Shown here piece after piece: positions 9,052-19,500 of a stretch of DNA of 64,000 bases. Below the pieces are notes generated by a model. It saw only the letters and a list, made by a program, of their open reading frames with translations. It made no database searches and was not told the DNA's origin. Every line of letters begins with the position of its first letter. The stretch's first letter is position 1. This stretch comes from Sphingobacterium arenae. Its GTDB lineage: Bacteria > Bacteroidota > Bacteroidia > Sphingobacteriales > Sphingobacteriaceae. The stretch covers positions 1,187,922 to 1,251,921 of the forward strand of contig NZ_JACNYK010000001.1 of assembly GCF_014692505.1 (NCBI RefSeq), given 5' to 3'. The translations under genes were made by a program, and so were the position numbers.

Positions 9052-10272
9052 ATGTTGATGACAAAGCAACGTTATTATTCCTTGGATGTATTCAGAGGAG
9101 CGACAGTGGCCCTGATGATTTTGGTTAATAACCCAGGTACTTGGGCTCATATGTTTGCACCCTTAAAGCACGCTGCTTGGCATGGTTGTACGCCTACAGA
9201 CCTTGTGTTTCCTTTCTTTCTGTTTGCTGTTGGGAACGCCATGGCGTTTGTTATGCCTAAACTGCAAGATGCGGGGCAGGCCGTGTTTTGGAGAAAAATA
9301 ATAAAAAGAGCGCTGTTGATTTTTTTTATTGGCATTTTTCTGAATTGGTGGCCGTTTGTACAGTGGGTAGGGAATGAGCTGCAGTTTCGGCAGTGGATAG
9401 CTTCGGATAATATCGAGCGAGGCGTACGTGTTTTCGGTGTTTTGCAACGCATCGCCGTATCTTATTTTTTTGCTTCTATTTTGGTTTATTTCTTTAAACC
9501 CAAGAGCTTAATTTACATAACAGCTTTAATACTATTAGGGTATTGGGGGCTTTGTGCGTTCTTAGGAGAGGGGGATCCCTATTCGTTAGAAGGGTGGTTT
9601 GGGACGGCTATCGACAAACAGGTATTGGGTGTTGCTCATATGTATAAAGGAGAGGGGGTACCTTTCGATCCCGAAGGTCTAATGAGTACCATTCCTGCTA
9701 TTGTGCAAGTCGTGTTTGGCTACCTGGCTGGGACGTTTATTCAGAAGCAGGGACAGGTCGATTGGCTGTGGACAAAAGTACCCAAGACAACTGAAGCACA
9801 TTTTAAATTGTTGTCGGCATTCATGATCACGGGGTTTATGCTCTTGGTATTAGGTTGGGGGTGGTCCTTGGGGTTTCCAATAAATAAGAAAATCTGGACA
9901 AGCTCATATGTGCTTTATACGACAGGATTGGGTATACTTTCTTTAGGCACAATGATCTGGTTTATTGAGTTACAGGCGATAAAAAATGCGCTAACAAGAT
10001 TTTTTGATGTATTTGGTAAAAATCCGTTGTTTATTTTCGTGCTTAGTGGCTTATTGCCTCGGTTTTTAGGGTTATTTCGAATTTCCGATGGCGTCTCTTC
10101 AGACGGTGTGCCACAATATTTGACAGCTTTGTCTTGGTTTTATAAATATGTGTGTGCAAAAATTCCGGGTCCAGCAGAAGTCGGTTCATTTGTCTATTCC
10201 CTTTGTTTTTTGGCGTTGATGTGGGGAATCTGTTATTTCTTGGATAAGAAAAAGATCTATATTAAGGTGTAG
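9052..10272 (+). CDS. DUF5009/HGSNAT-like membrane acyltransferase
   Basis: Polytopic membrane protein of the group that includes heparan-alpha-glucosaminide N-acetyltransferase and bacterial NagX. Members are thought to acetylate or otherwise handle amino sugars at the inner membrane; the activity here is inferred from family. The 406-residue protein has about ten hydrophobic segments. The N-terminus reads YYSLDVFRGATVALMI, followed by KHAAWHGCTPTDLVFPFFLF, a hallmark region whose KHAxW histidine corresponds to the acetyl-accepting His of HGSNAT. Start at 9052 or 9058 (two close ATGs). It diverges from the ROK regulator and probably belongs to the same regulon. A paralogue lies at 52812-54209 in the second glycan locus. 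Confidence 0.85.
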   Translation: MLMTKQRYYSLDVFRGATVALMILVNNPGTWAHMFAPLKHAAWHGCTPTDLVFPFFLFAVGNAMAFVMPKLQDAGQAVFWRKIIKRALLIFFIGIFLNWWPFVQWVGNELQFRQWIASDNIERGVRVFGVLQRIAVSYFFASILVYFFKPKSLIYITALILLGYWGLCAFLGEGDPYSLEGWFGTAIDKQVLGVAHMYKGEGVPFDPEGLMSTIPAIVQVVFGYLAGTFIQKQGQVDWLWTKVPKTTEAHFKLLSAFMITGFMLLVLGWGWSLGFPINKKIWTSSYVLYTTGLGILSLGTMIWFIELQAIKNALTRFFDVFGKNPLFIFVLSGLLPRFLGLFRISDGVSSDGVPQYLTALSWFYKYVCAKIPGPAEVGSFVYSLCFLALMWGICYFLDKKKIYIKV

Positions 10273-10305
10273 GATTAAAGTTTTTAATTTTCACTTTTTA
10301 ATTTT

Positions 10306-10313
10306 TATCTTTG
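10306..10313 (+). promoter_or_regulatory. -7 promoter element for rpsO
   Basis: TATCTTTG matches the Bacteroidota TAnnTTTG consensus, 43 bases upstream of the rpsO ATG. The upstream region is AT-rich without an exact -33 TTTG. Confidence 0.45.
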
Positions 10314-10356
10314 CGCTCAATTAATAAGTTTTTTAACGCTTTAATATTATTCAAGA

Positions 10357-10638
10357 ATGTATTTAAGTAAAGAGTACAAAGCTGACATTTTTGCAGAATT
10401 TGCAGGTTCAGCAACAAACACGGGTTCTACAGAAGGACAAGTGGCTTTATTCACTAAAAGGATTGCTCATTTAACCGAGCATTTGAAAAAAAACAGAAAA
10501 GATTTTAACACACAACGTTCGCTACAGTTATTGGTTGGTAAACGTCGTTCATTATTAGCTTATCTACACAAAAAAGATATCGAGCGTTACCGTGCGATTA
10601 TCAAAGGACTAGGCTTACGTGATATTATCAAAAAATAG
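10357..10638 (+). CDS. rpsO: 30S ribosomal protein S15
   Basis: Primary-binding protein of the small subunit that contacts helices of the 16S rRNA central domain and helps form an intersubunit bridge. The 93-residue length is close to the usual 89. Recognisable S15 segments are TGSTEGQVALFTKRIAHLTEHLKKN (residues about 27-51), the RRSLLAYL block and a lysine-rich C-terminus. It is followed by its own hairpin terminator and then pnp, the classical rpsO-pnp order found in many bacteria. Here each gene seems to have a separate -7 element, so co-transcription would occur only by read-through. Confidence 0.98.
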   Translation: MYLSKEYKADIFAEFAGSATNTGSTEGQVALFTKRIAHLTEHLKKNRKDFNTQRSLQLLVGKRRSLLAYLHKKDIERYRAIIKGLGLRDIIKK

Positions 10639-10659
10639 CTTTTAGGAAATTAAAGAAGA

Positions 10660-10689
10660 AGCCGTTTACGATTGTGAACGGCTTTTTTT
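10660..10689 (+). terminator. Intrinsic terminator after rpsO
   Basis: A ten-pair stem (agccgtt arm at 10660, aacggct arm ending 10683, plus three inner pairs including one G-T) closes a gatt tetraloop and is followed by seven Ts. It is a textbook Rho-independent terminator 21 bases after the rpsO stop. Confidence 0.85.
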
Positions 10690-10717
10690 ACGTGTGAATT
10701 TTTTGTTTTTTATTATT

Positions 10718-10725
10718 TACCTTTG
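10718..10725 (+). promoter_or_regulatory. -7 promoter element for pnp
   Basis: TACCTTTG fits TAnnTTTG, lies downstream of the rpsO terminator and about 83 bases before the pnp ATG. That leaves a leader long enough for autogenous control of pnp mRNA, as known in enterobacteria; the control itself is not shown by the sequence. Confidence 0.4.
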
Positions 10726-10807
10726 TGGGGATTTTAAAAGTCTATAAATAAGATGGTATACGAAAGAGTAGTAAAAAGATGAACCCGTATACCGAAATGA
10801 ATTACAA

Positions 10808-12982
10808 ATGAGTTATAACGAAAAAAAAGTGACGATCGACTTGGGCAATGGATTAGCTCCGATCGAATTGTCTACCGGTAAATTGGCGAAACAAGCGGAT
10901 GGGTCGGTAGTATTGAAACAGGGAGACACGATGCTATTAGCAACAGTGGTTTCTGCAAAAGAACCAAAAGAGGGTGTGGATTTTCTTCCGCTTTCTGTCG
11001 ATTATCAAGAAAAATATGCAGCGGCAGGTCGTATACCGGGTGGTTTCCTTCGTCGAGAGGCAAGATTATCGGATTATGAGGTCTTGATTTCTCGTTTGGT
11101 CGATAGGGCATTGCGCCCCCTATTCCCGGAGACATACCATGCAGACACACAAGTAATGATTTCACTGATTTCTGCTGATAAAGATATTATGCCGGATGCA
11201 TTGGCCGGTTTAGCTGCGTCGGCTGCTATTGCGGTTTCGGATATTCCTTTCAACGGGCCGATTTCAGAAGTCCGTGTTGCTAAAATCGATGGGCAGTTGG
11301 TTGTTAATCCAGGTTTGTCTGCATTGGAAAGTGCGACATTAGAATATATTGTAGCAGGCTCCGCGCAAGATATCGTTATGGTCGAGGGCGAGTCTAAGGA
11401 AATTTCTGAAGCTGAAATGGTAGAAGCTATTGCTTTTGCTCATGAAGCGATCAAGAAACAAGTTGCTGCACAAACAGAATTGGCGAATTTGGTAGGTGTT
11501 GCTGAAAAACGCGACGGTAACCATGAGCCTTCGAATCTTGATTTACGTGATGCGGTTTTTGCAGCTACGTACGATAAAGTATACGCTGTTGCAAAATCAG
11601 GTTCTACGAAACACGAACGCACGGAACAATTTGCCGCAATAGGCGATGCTTTTTTTGCGACATTGGGCGAAGAAATTGACGACGAAACAGCATTTTTGGC
11701 AAAGAAATATTACCATGACGTCCAGTATGACGCTGTCCGTAATTTAGTGTTAGACGAAGGTATTCGTTTGGATGGACGTGATGCACGTACTGTTCGCCCG
11801 ATATGGTCTGAAGTAGATTATTTACCAGCGGCACATGGATCGGCAGTTTTTACTCGTGGAGAGACGCAATCTTTGACATCGGTTACATTGGGTGCTAAGG
11901 ATGATGAGCAAATGATTGATGGCGCATTCATTCACGGATATAATAAATTTATTTTACACTATAATTTTCCTGCGTTTTCTACAGGTGAGGTGCGTCCAAA
12001 CCGGGGGCCTGGCCGTCGAGAGGTAGGGCATGGTAACTTGGCTATGCGTTCGTTGAAACAGGTGCTTCCTGCAGCCAACGAAAATCCTTATACTATTCGT
12101 GTAGTTTCAGATATCTTAGAGTCTAATGGTTCGTCTTCAATGGCTACAGTCTGCGCGGGTACTTTGGCGCTAATGGATGCTGGTGTGAAATTGAAAGCAC
12201 CAGTTTCGGGGATTGCGATGGGGCTTATTACCGATGAAAAAACAGGTAAATATGCTATTCTTTCAGACATACTAGGAGACGAAGATCATTTAGGTGACAT
12301 GGACTTTAAAGTGACAGGTACCGAGAATGGTATTGTGGCTTGTCAAATGGACTTGAAGATCAATGGACTGAAATGGGAAGTGTTGACACAAGCTTTGGAT
12401 CAGGCAAAAGAAGCGCGCTTACATATTCTTGGCGAGATGAAGAAAACCCTTTCTGCGCCTCGTGAGGATTATAAACCGCATGCACCTCGTATTGTTTCGT
12501 TTAGTATCGATAAAGAATTTATTGGTGCGATCATCGGGCCTGGCGGGAAAATTATTCAGGAGATGCAGCGTGAAACCGAATCAACGATCTCTATTGAAGA
12601 AGTTGATGGAAAAGGGATTGTGCAGGTGTTTGCAGATAATAAAGCATCTATCGATGCAGCTGTTTCGCGTATCAAAGCCATTGTCGCAAAACCAGAAGTC
12701 GGCGAAATTTACGAAGGTAAAGTGAAATCAATTATGCCCTTTGGTGCATTTGTAGAAATTATGCCGGGTAAGGATGGTTTGTTACATATATCTGAAATAG
12801 AATGGAAACGTCTGGAAACTATGGATGGTGTGTTGAAGGAAGGTGATATAGTGAAAGTTAAATTGTTGGATATTGACAAACAAGGCAAATTGAAGCTATC
12901 CCGTAAAGTATTACTACCACGTCCGCCAAAAGAGGATAAACCGAAATCGGAAACCGCTGCGAAAGATGCCCCGCAAGGGTAG
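10808..12982 (+). CDS. pnp: Polyribonucleotide nucleotidyltransferase (PNPase)
   Basis: Phosphorolytic 3'-to-5' exoribonuclease acting in mRNA turnover, as a homotrimer. The 724 residues match the family. Two RNase PH-like domains occupy about 1-220 and 310-540, with [18 protein letters not shown] in the first and [23 protein letters not shown] in the second, separated by the helical linker. A KH domain follows ([13 protein letters not shown] near 575) and then an S1 domain ([15 protein letters not shown] near 640, ending KLKLSRKVL). The C-terminal tail is short, lysine-rich and charged. It lies downstream of rpsO and ends at a strong bidirectional terminator. Confidence 0.98.
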   Translation: MSYNEKKVTIDLGNGLAPIELSTGKLAKQADGSVVLKQGDTMLLATVVSAKEPKEGVDFLPLSVDYQEKYAAAGRIPGGFLRREARLSDYEVLISRLVDRALRPLFPETYHADTQVMISLISADKDIMPDALAGLAASAAIAVSDIPFNGPISEVRVAKIDGQLVVNPGLSALESATLEYIVAGSAQDIVMVEGESKEISEAEMVEAIAFAHEAIKKQVAAQTELANLVGVAEKRDGNHEPSNLDLRDAVFAATYDKVYAVAKSGSTKHERTEQFAAIGDAFFATLGEEIDDETAFLAKKYYHDVQYDAVRNLVLDEGIRLDGRDARTVRPIWSEVDYLPAAHGSAVFTRGETQSLTSVTLGAKDDEQMIDGAFIHGYNKFILHYNFPAFSTGEVRPNRGPGRREVGHGNLAMRSLKQVLPAANENPYTIRVVSDILESNGSSSMATVCAGTLALMDAGVKLKAPVSGIAMGLITDEKTGKYAILSDILGDEDHLGDMDFKVTGTENGIVACQMDLKINGLKWEVLTQALDQAKEARLHILGEMKKTLSAPREDYKPHAPRIVSFSIDKEFIGAIIGPGGKIIQEMQRETESTISIEEVDGKGIVQVFADNKASIDAAVSRIKAIVAKPEVGEIYEGKVKSIMPFGAFVEIMPGKDGLLHISEIEWKRLETMDGVLKEGDIVKVKLLDIDKQGKLKLSRKVLLPRPPKEDKPKSETAAKDAPQG

Positions 12983-12994
12983 CTTAAGTTATAT

Positions 12995-13035
12995 AAAAAA
13001 GATGGGGCTGTCAATTTGGCAGCCCCATCTTTTTT
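12995..13035. terminator. Bidirectional terminator between pnp and DUF493 gene
   Basis: A perfect inverted repeat: an A-run plus agatggggctg pairs with cagccccatct plus a T-run (16-base arms, nine-base loop). The G-rich core with A and T flanks works in both directions, and it lies between two convergent genes. Confidence 0.88.
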
Positions 13036-13045
13036 ATAGCTTCCT

Positions 13046-13378
13046 TTAAAGCATAATGACCGATTCTATTTTTGAAACTTTCTTATAATAATCAATGACA
13101 TTTTCCGCATCGTTTACAAAGGTTTCGACCGTGATGGAAGTGTATTTCCCCCCAGACGACGTTTTCTCGGAAAATTTGGTGCTTTCATGCGTAAATATCT
13201 GTTTTACTTCTTCCTGTGCATTGCTATCAGCCTTCACAATAAATTTAAAGGTATATATCGTCGGGAATTGTTCCACAGAATTCAGCTTCGCACGAAAGTT
13301 GTCGTAAAAATCAGTTGAATTGTTGTTCCCACCGTCCGAAAGGTCTTGGATGCGGATGTCATTATTAAATTCACTCAT
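13046..13378 (-). CDS. DUF493 (YbeD-like) small protein
   Basis: Small cytoplasmic protein of 110 residues resembling the DUF493/YbeD family, an ACT-like ferredoxin fold with no established biochemical role. The core YTFKFIVKADSN (about residues 43-54) and SITVETFVNDAENVIDYYKKVSKI (about 81-104) match the beta-alpha-beta pattern of the family. There is a polar N-terminal extension rich in Asn and Asp. It converges on pnp across a shared terminator and diverges from the LacI-type regulator with about 80 bases between starts. No functional link to either neighbour is evident. Confidence 0.75.
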   Translation of the reverse strand: MSEFNNDIRIQDLSDGGNNNSTDFYDNFRAKLNSVEQFPTIYTFKFIVKADSNAQEEVKQIFTHESTKFSEKTSSGGKYTSITVETFVNDAENVIDYYKKVSKIESVIML

Positions 13379-13456
13379 TACTTTTCTCCTTTGTAGAGAA
13401 TATTATCAATAAGTATACCATTACGTGTGATTTTTTTTAGTAGATTGGAATCTGTT

Positions 13457-14461
13457 ATGGCAATGAAAAAACGAATTACGATTACGGATATAGCGAAAGC
13501 AGTAGGAACTTCTGTTACCACCGTATCCTTTATCTTAAATGGGAAGGCGAAGGAAAGAAGAATCAGTGACACGGTGAACAAACGGGTGTTGGAATATGTG
13601 AAAAGAGTAGGATATAAACCTAGTCAATTGGTGCGGAATGCGCCCGGCGGACAAACGAAAGTATTAGCCTTATTAGCCGACGACATAAATAATACGTTCG
13701 TTTCCGAGGTAGGGAGACATATCGAACGCATCGCTTCCGGATTGGGATATCATATGGTGTATTGTAATACTGGTAATGATACCCGGCAGATCAATCAGTT
13801 CGTTAGGCTTTGTATAGATAAGGAGATTGATGGTGTGTTCCTAATGCCGTCGGACGATTTGGAAGAAACGATTCTGAAAATAAAAAAGCAACGTATTCCT
13901 GTCGTCTTTTTTGACCGTTTTATCTCCACTTTGGATGTCCCTTATGTTATTTCTGATAATAGAAAGGGGGCTTATGAGGCAACCAAATATTTGTCGGAGA
14001 TAGGGGGCAGACGTGTTGGGTTAGTTTCCTTATATTCCAATCAGACGCAAATGCGGGCGAGACTCGATGGCTATATGGATGCCATGGATGAACTTCAGCA
14101 GCAATCTTTCATTAGGAAATTAAATGTCGATGGCCCAGGGGATGAGGTGGGAGAGCAAATTGTTTCGTTTATTGTCGATAATAAATTGGATGCCATACTG
14201 TTTGCTAGCCATTATTTGGCGATTGATGGATTGAAGGCAATGAAGGGAAAAACGAACGTATTTCCGCAAATCGCAACATTTGACGATCATGTGCTATTTG
14301 AACTCCATACGCCTGCTATTTCCGTGGTTATACAAGACGGGAAGGCCGTGGCCACGGAACTGATGCAGATAATGATAACAGAAATTGATGGTAACCTGCG
14401 CGGAGAATATAAGGTTGTTGTTCCTTGTACATTGCTTGTACGCGAAGCCCCTACTTCTTAG
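13457..14461 (+). CDS. LacI-family transcriptional regulator
   Basis: DNA-binding regulator with a periplasmic-binding-protein-like sensor domain. The helix-turn-helix is at the N-terminus (ITITDIAKAVGTSVTTVSFILNG), followed by the hinge helix (VGYKPSQLVRN) and a sugar-binding-type core (LALLADDINNTFVSEVGRHIE; PVVFFDRF; AFDDH-like ATFDDHVLFE near the end). The likely start is ATG 13457 or 13463; in-frame codons further upstream would add a poor N-terminal extension. No transporter or enzyme cluster adjoins it, so the target is elsewhere or is itself. Its 3' end overlaps the convergent msrB gene by 11 bases. The ligand is unknown. Confidence 0.9.
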   Translation: MAMKKRITITDIAKAVGTSVTTVSFILNGKAKERRISDTVNKRVLEYVKRVGYKPSQLVRNAPGGQTKVLALLADDINNTFVSEVGRHIERIASGLGYHMVYCNTGNDTRQINQFVRLCIDKEIDGVFLMPSDDLEETILKIKKQRIPVVFFDRFISTLDVPYVISDNRKGAYEATKYLSEIGGRRVGLVSLYSNQTQMRARLDGYMDAMDELQQQSFIRKLNVDGPGDEVGEQIVSFIVDNKLDAILFASHYLAIDGLKAMKGKTNVFPQIATFDDHVLFELHTPAISVVIQDGKAVATELMQIMITEIDGNLRGEYKVVVPCTLLVREAPTS

Positions 14462-14936
14462 CCGGTATGAACTTCATCGATAATGAATTTACACAATGCC
14501 GCGTATTTTTTGACGTAAATCTTTCCCCCTCGAATACATGCCCAAGGTGGGCATCGCATTTGGCACAAAGGATTTCTACGCGTCTTCCGTCTGCATCAGG
14601 CACACGTTTTACTGCTCCTGGAATTTCATCGTCAAAACTCGGCCAGCCACAATGTGATTCGAATTTGTCGTGTGAATGATATAAAGGCGCGTCGCACCTC
14701 TTACAGATATATGTACCCTCGTCCTTATTGTTAAGTAGTTGTCCCGTAAAAGGCCTTTCGGTGCCTTTGTGTACGATAATATATTCTTCCTCCGGTGTAA
14801 GTTCGTTGTGTTTTATGCTGTCGTTCATCGTGGTGTGAATTGATGTCTGTTCGTTGTCTGTTTTTTGCCTGGATAACGGGCCACAAATAAATAGTGTGGT
14901 AAATAAAAGCGATAAAAATATCCGGTAATCCATCAT
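14451..14936 (-). CDS. msrB: Peptide-methionine (R)-S-oxide reductase, exported
   Basis: Reduces R-methionine sulfoxide in damaged proteins. The 161-residue protein has a hydrophobic N-terminus (FLSLLFTTLFICG) that suggests export or membrane anchoring, then the MsrB domain. The zinc site CxxC pairs are C78/C81 and C124/C127. The catalytic cysteine is C148 in TRHCVNS, and C96 in HCGWPSF is the likely resolving cysteine. All key residues are present. An envelope location would fit protection of periplasmic proteins. The gene converges with the LacI-type regulator and overlaps its end by 11 bases. Confidence 0.95.
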   Translation of the reverse strand: MMDYRIFLSLLFTTLFICGPLSRQKTDNEQTSIHTTMNDSIKHNELTPEEEYIIVHKGTERPFTGQLLNNKDEGTYICKRCDAPLYHSHDKFESHCGWPSFDDEIPGAVKRVPDADGRRVEILCAKCDAHLGHVFEGERFTSKNTRHCVNSLSMKFIPAKK

Positions 14937-15115
14937 GTGGTCTAAGTTCGTGAAATTTATTGTTAATATTGTTTAATATATGTCAAGATGTATTTGTTTT
15001 ATAAAGTTCCTGATCAGATCACGAATATGTCATTTTAAATGTCAATAAAAGCCTTTTTTACGCCGTGTAGAGCAATTATTTAGAATGGTTTTAAATTGAT
15101 AATTTGCGTCATTAA

Positions 15116-15149
15116 ATTGTCAGCGATTGCTTAAATAGTTATACTTTTG
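15116..15149 (+). promoter_or_regulatory. Probable promoter of the act-cox respiratory operon
   Basis: A near-consensus -33 box (attg, 15116-15119) lies 22 bases before TACTTTTG (15142-15149), which fits the -7 consensus TAnnTTTG. The predicted start is near 15156, about 75 bases before actA. The rest of the 296-base spacer 14937-15232 is AT-rich; I see no gene in it. Confidence 0.5.
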
Positions 15150-15232
15150 TGCATTGTTTGGAGGGGTTAAACCACTTAGACGAGTATTTTAAAAAGTTTT
15201 ATATCACAAATAAATAGTATAAAGTGCTAAAT

Positions 15233-16516
15233 ATGAGAAATATCTCATCCGTTTTGGGAAGACTTGCAAAGTCGGTATCGGTTGGTCTGGTACTGTTTTT
15301 TGCCGTTACAATGGCGCATGCGCAGGATGTCAAAGAAGGGGAGACCCTTTTCAAATCGAAATGTACGACTTGTCATAGTGTGACAAGGAACATGGTAGGT
15401 CCTGCATTGGCGGGGATGTCGGAAAGACATTCGGAAGAATGGTTGATTTCCTGGATTCATAATTCGCAGGCAATGATCGCTTCTGGTGATGAAGCTGCGG
15501 TGCAGCTTTTTGCAGACTGGAATAATTTAGTGATGACTTCTTTCACGGATTTGTCTGACGATCAAATTAAGAGTATCATAGCTTATGTTGATGCGGAGGA
15601 AGCTAAAGCTGCTGCCGGTCCGGCTGAGGGCGAAGGTGGTGGAGCTGGTGCTGCAAAATCAAGCGATGCTAACACGCTGATGATTTTTGGTTTATTGGCT
15701 ATTGTCGTTTTGGCAATTGTTGTTATTGTTGTCTTAAATCGTGTAATCCACACTTTAGAGAAAGTAATTGCTACTAATCAGGCAGCGATCGAGGCGGCAC
15801 AAGCGAAGCATGAGAAGTATCAGGAAAGTCGTTTTGGTAAATTTGCCAAAGCTTTCGTGCGGAACAAGAAATTGGTTGGTTTTGTGGTGTTGATGTTAGT
15901 GGCGTTGCTCGGTGTTTGGGGATGGAATGTGATGTGGAATGTTGGTGTTCATACAGGATATCAGCCGGTGCAGCCTATTAAGTTTTCGCATCAGATTCAC
16001 GCAGGTGTTAATCAAATTGAGTGTCAATATTGTCATGGAGGAGCGTATAAGTCGAAGAACGCGTCCATTCCTTCAGCTAATGTCTGTATGAATTGCCATA
16101 ACACAGTAACAGCTGCGGATCATTACGATGGTGAGACTTCTCCTGAAATTGCGAAGATTTATAAAGCCTTGGATTATGATCCGGCTACACGTGAATATGG
16201 TGATAATCCAAAACCTATTGAATGGGTGAGGATTCATAATCTTCCTGACTTCGCTTATTTTAATCACTCGCAACACGTATCAGTAGCTGGTGTAGAGTGT
16301 CAAACATGTCACGGACCAATAGAAACAATGGAAGAGGTTTATCAGTATTCGCCATTAACCATGAAGTGGTGTGTTGATTGTCACAAAACCACGGAGGTAA
16401 ATGCGGATAACGCATACTATGATCAGTTGATCGAGGCACACGAGAAATTGAAAAAAGGAGAGAAGATGACTGCTGCTATGATCGGTGGTTTGGAGTGTGG
16501 TAAGTGTCACTATTAA
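15233..16516 (+). CDS. actA: Alternative complex III subunit ActA, multiheme cytochrome c
   Basis: Heme c subunit of alternative complex III, the quinol:electron-acceptor oxidoreductase replacing bc1. From ATG 15233 (a GTG lies nine bases upstream) there are 427 residues: a signal peptide ending AHAQ, a monoheme cytochrome c domain (C44TTCH) and an Ala/Gly linker. Two hydrophobic segments (about 149-168 and 214-234) come next, then a periplasmic pentaheme domain with CxxCH at 264, 285, 356, 380 and 422. Six heme sites in total: an extra N-terminal cytochrome c domain joined to the usual five-heme ActA. First gene of the respiratory operon; actB follows 38 bases later. Confidence 0.93.
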   Translation: MRNISSVLGRLAKSVSVGLVLFFAVTMAHAQDVKEGETLFKSKCTTCHSVTRNMVGPALAGMSERHSEEWLISWIHNSQAMIASGDEAAVQLFADWNNLVMTSFTDLSDDQIKSIIAYVDAEEAKAAAGPAEGEGGGAGAAKSSDANTLMIFGLLAIVVLAIVVIVVLNRVIHTLEKVIATNQAAIEAAQAKHEKYQESRFGKFAKAFVRNKKLVGFVVLMLVALLGVWGWNVMWNVGVHTGYQPVQPIKFSHQIHAGVNQIECQYCHGGAYKSKNASIPSANVCMNCHNTVTAADHYDGETSPEIAKIYKALDYDPATREYGDNPKPIEWVRIHNLPDFAYFNHSQHVSVAGVECQTCHGPIETMEEVYQYSPLTMKWCVDCHKTTEVNADNAYYDQLIEAHEKLKKGEKMTAAMIGGLECGKCHY

Positions 16517-16554
16517 TAATAATTTAGAAATACGCAATCTTATATACAGCTTAA

Positions 16555-19500
16555 ATGGATAGCAATAAAAAATATTGGAAGGGTTTGGAAGAATTGCAAC
16601 AAACACCTGCTTTCATAGAAAGTAATAAGGGTGAGTTTGCTGAACCTATTCCTGTTGAAGATGTATTAAATGAAGCAGGTCTAAGCACGAGGACACCCCG
16701 TCGTGACTTTTTGAAGGCTTTGGGATTCGGTTTAGGGGCTGTAACCTTGGCAGCGTGTAATCGTACACCTGTTCATAAGGCAGTGCCATATGTAATCAAA
16801 CCAGAGGAAGTTACACCGGGTATTCCGAATTATTACGCTTCTTCTTTTAATGGTCAGAGTGTATTGGTAAGAACCCGCGAAGGACGTCCGATCTCTCTTG
16901 CTGCAAATCCAAATTCTATCGGATTAAATCAAGGTACGGATGCTACTACTGCCGCTGTCGTTTTGGATTTATACGATATGTCCAAATTGCAAAATCCGCA
17001 ATTGGATGGTCAGGATGTAGATTGGTCTACATTGGATAAAACGGTTATCGATGCATTGAATAAAGCAGCGGGAACTGGAAAACAGATCGCGATTGTATCG
17101 AATACAGTGAATAGCCCGTCATCGTTGGCAGCTATTGCAGCGTTTAAGACAAAATATCCTACTGCGACGCATATACAGGTTGATGCCGTATCGTACAGTG
17201 GTATTCTTGAAGCTAACAGAGCAAGTTTTGGAAAAGCTGTTATACCTTCCTACCATTTAGCGAATGCAAATGTAGTGGTTTCCGTCGCTGCTGACTTTTT
17301 AGGTTCATGGTTAGCCGGCGAAGAACATACACAAGATTATATTCAAAATCGTGATTATAAATCGTTGAAAAACGGTAAAATGTCTCGTCACATTCAATTT
17401 GAATCTGGATTAAGCATGACCGGTTCGAATGCGGACGTACGTATCGCGATTAAACCTTCTGAAGAAGGTGCTGTCTTGATCTCTTTATACAATGCCATTA
17501 CCGGGCAGTCTTTAGCTGGAGGTGTTGCTAATAAAAAGGCACAGACAGCAATTGTGTTGGCTGCAAAAGAATTGACCAATAACAGAGGAAATGCTGTTGT
17601 GGTTGCAGGTGCCAATGATGTGAATATTCAATTGCTGGCAAATGCTATCAACAGCGCGTTGGGAGCTTATGGTGCTATTATTGATTTAGATAATTACTCC
17701 AAACAATATGAAGGTTCTGATGCTGCATTTCAGCAGTTCTTGTCTGCGGCTACAGCGGGACAAGTCGGCGCGGCTCTTTTCTTGAATAGCAATCCTGTTT
17801 ACGATTACTTTAAGGCGGAGGACGTAAGCAATGCGCTTGCAAAAATAGATTTTACGTTATCTTTTGCTGATCGTGCTGATGAAACAGCATCTATATTGAA
17901 AGCAGTTGCTCCAACTTCTTCTTTTTTAGAATCATGGGGAGATGCTTCAGCAAAAGAAGGGTACTATACCATAGTTCAGCCGACTATCAATCCGGTGTTC
18001 AATACACGTCAAGCAGAACAGAGCTTGTTGGTTTGGGCAGGCGATAATACCAATATCTACGATTTCGTAAGAAAAATTTGGGAAGAAAATATCCTTGCAG
18101 GTACGGGTAAATCATGGAATGATGTTCTACAGACAGGCTTTATTTATAAAGGTTCGTCGGTAGGATCTTCCTATACAGCTAATGTCGATGTGAATGCTAT
18201 AGCAAATGCTATCGGCGCAACTTCTAAAGCGATTGTCGGCGATTTCGAATTGAAATTATACGAATCCACCGTGCTGCGTGATGGTCGTTATGCCAACAAT
18301 GCTTTCTTACAAGAGTTACCGGACCCGGTTTCCAAAGTAACTTGGGATAACTATGCTGCGTTAAATCCACGCGATGCAGAAAACTTAGGTTTAGGCGAGC
18401 ATGGTAAGGTTAGTGTGGAGGCGAATGGTTATACCGTGGAACTTCCCGTGGTGTTGCAACCGGGCCAAGCGCAAGGGACTGTCTCGATTGCCGTAGGGTA
18501 CGGGCGGACGAAAGTAGGTAAGGCGGGTAATAATGTAGGACAGAATGCGTTTCCATTCGCGCGTTTGGTGAATGGTACTGTTCAGTTTGAAGCGAAAGCT
18601 ACGGTTACTAAGGCAAGCGGTACTTATGAGTTAGCACAAACGCAAACACACCATACCATTGAGGGACGTAACATTATTCGCGAAACAACGTTTGCCAAAT
18701 ATTTGAAGGATCCAAACTCAGAGTCGGGTCGTTTTGCAGATTCACATAAAACATATGATCTGTGGAACAAATTTGAATCGCCGGGTCATAAGTGGGTTAT
18801 GGCAATCGACTTGAATGCTTGTACAGGGTGCGGTTCTTGTATTGTGGCATGTAGCGTGGAAAATAACGTTCCTGTTGTCGGTAGGGATGAGGTACGTCGT
18901 CGTCGCGAAATGCATTGGTTGCGCATTGATCGCTACTATACCTTGGAGCAGGAAGATGGTACGAAATTAACGGAAGAAAAAGAAATAGCGAAAGCGACAG
19001 ATTACGATTACGAGAACGTTACGGTTGTTCACCAGCCCATGTTATGTCAGCATTGTGACCATGCTCCTTGTGAAACAGTGTGTCCCGTTTTGGCGACAGT
19101 ACACTCTTCGGAAGGACTAAACCACATGGCATATAACCGTTGTTTCGGTACACGTTATTGTGCAAACAACTGTCCGTACAAAGTACGTCGTTTCAACTGG
19201 TTTAACTATTGGAATGACGCTCGTTTCGATAATTACTTGAATAACGAATTTACACAATTGGTGTTAAACCCAGACGTAACAGCGCGTTCACGTGGTGTTA
19301 TGGAAAAATGTTCGATGTGTATCCAACGTATTCAGGGGGGTAAATTACAGGCGAAGATGGAGAACCGTAAGCTGAAAGACGGCGATGTAAAAATGGCTTG
19401 TCAAGAAGCGTGTTCGGCAAATGCAATCATCTTTGGTGATGTTAATGACCCGGAATCAGAGGTTTCAAAAGCATTGCGTAACGAACGTGTATATTATGTG

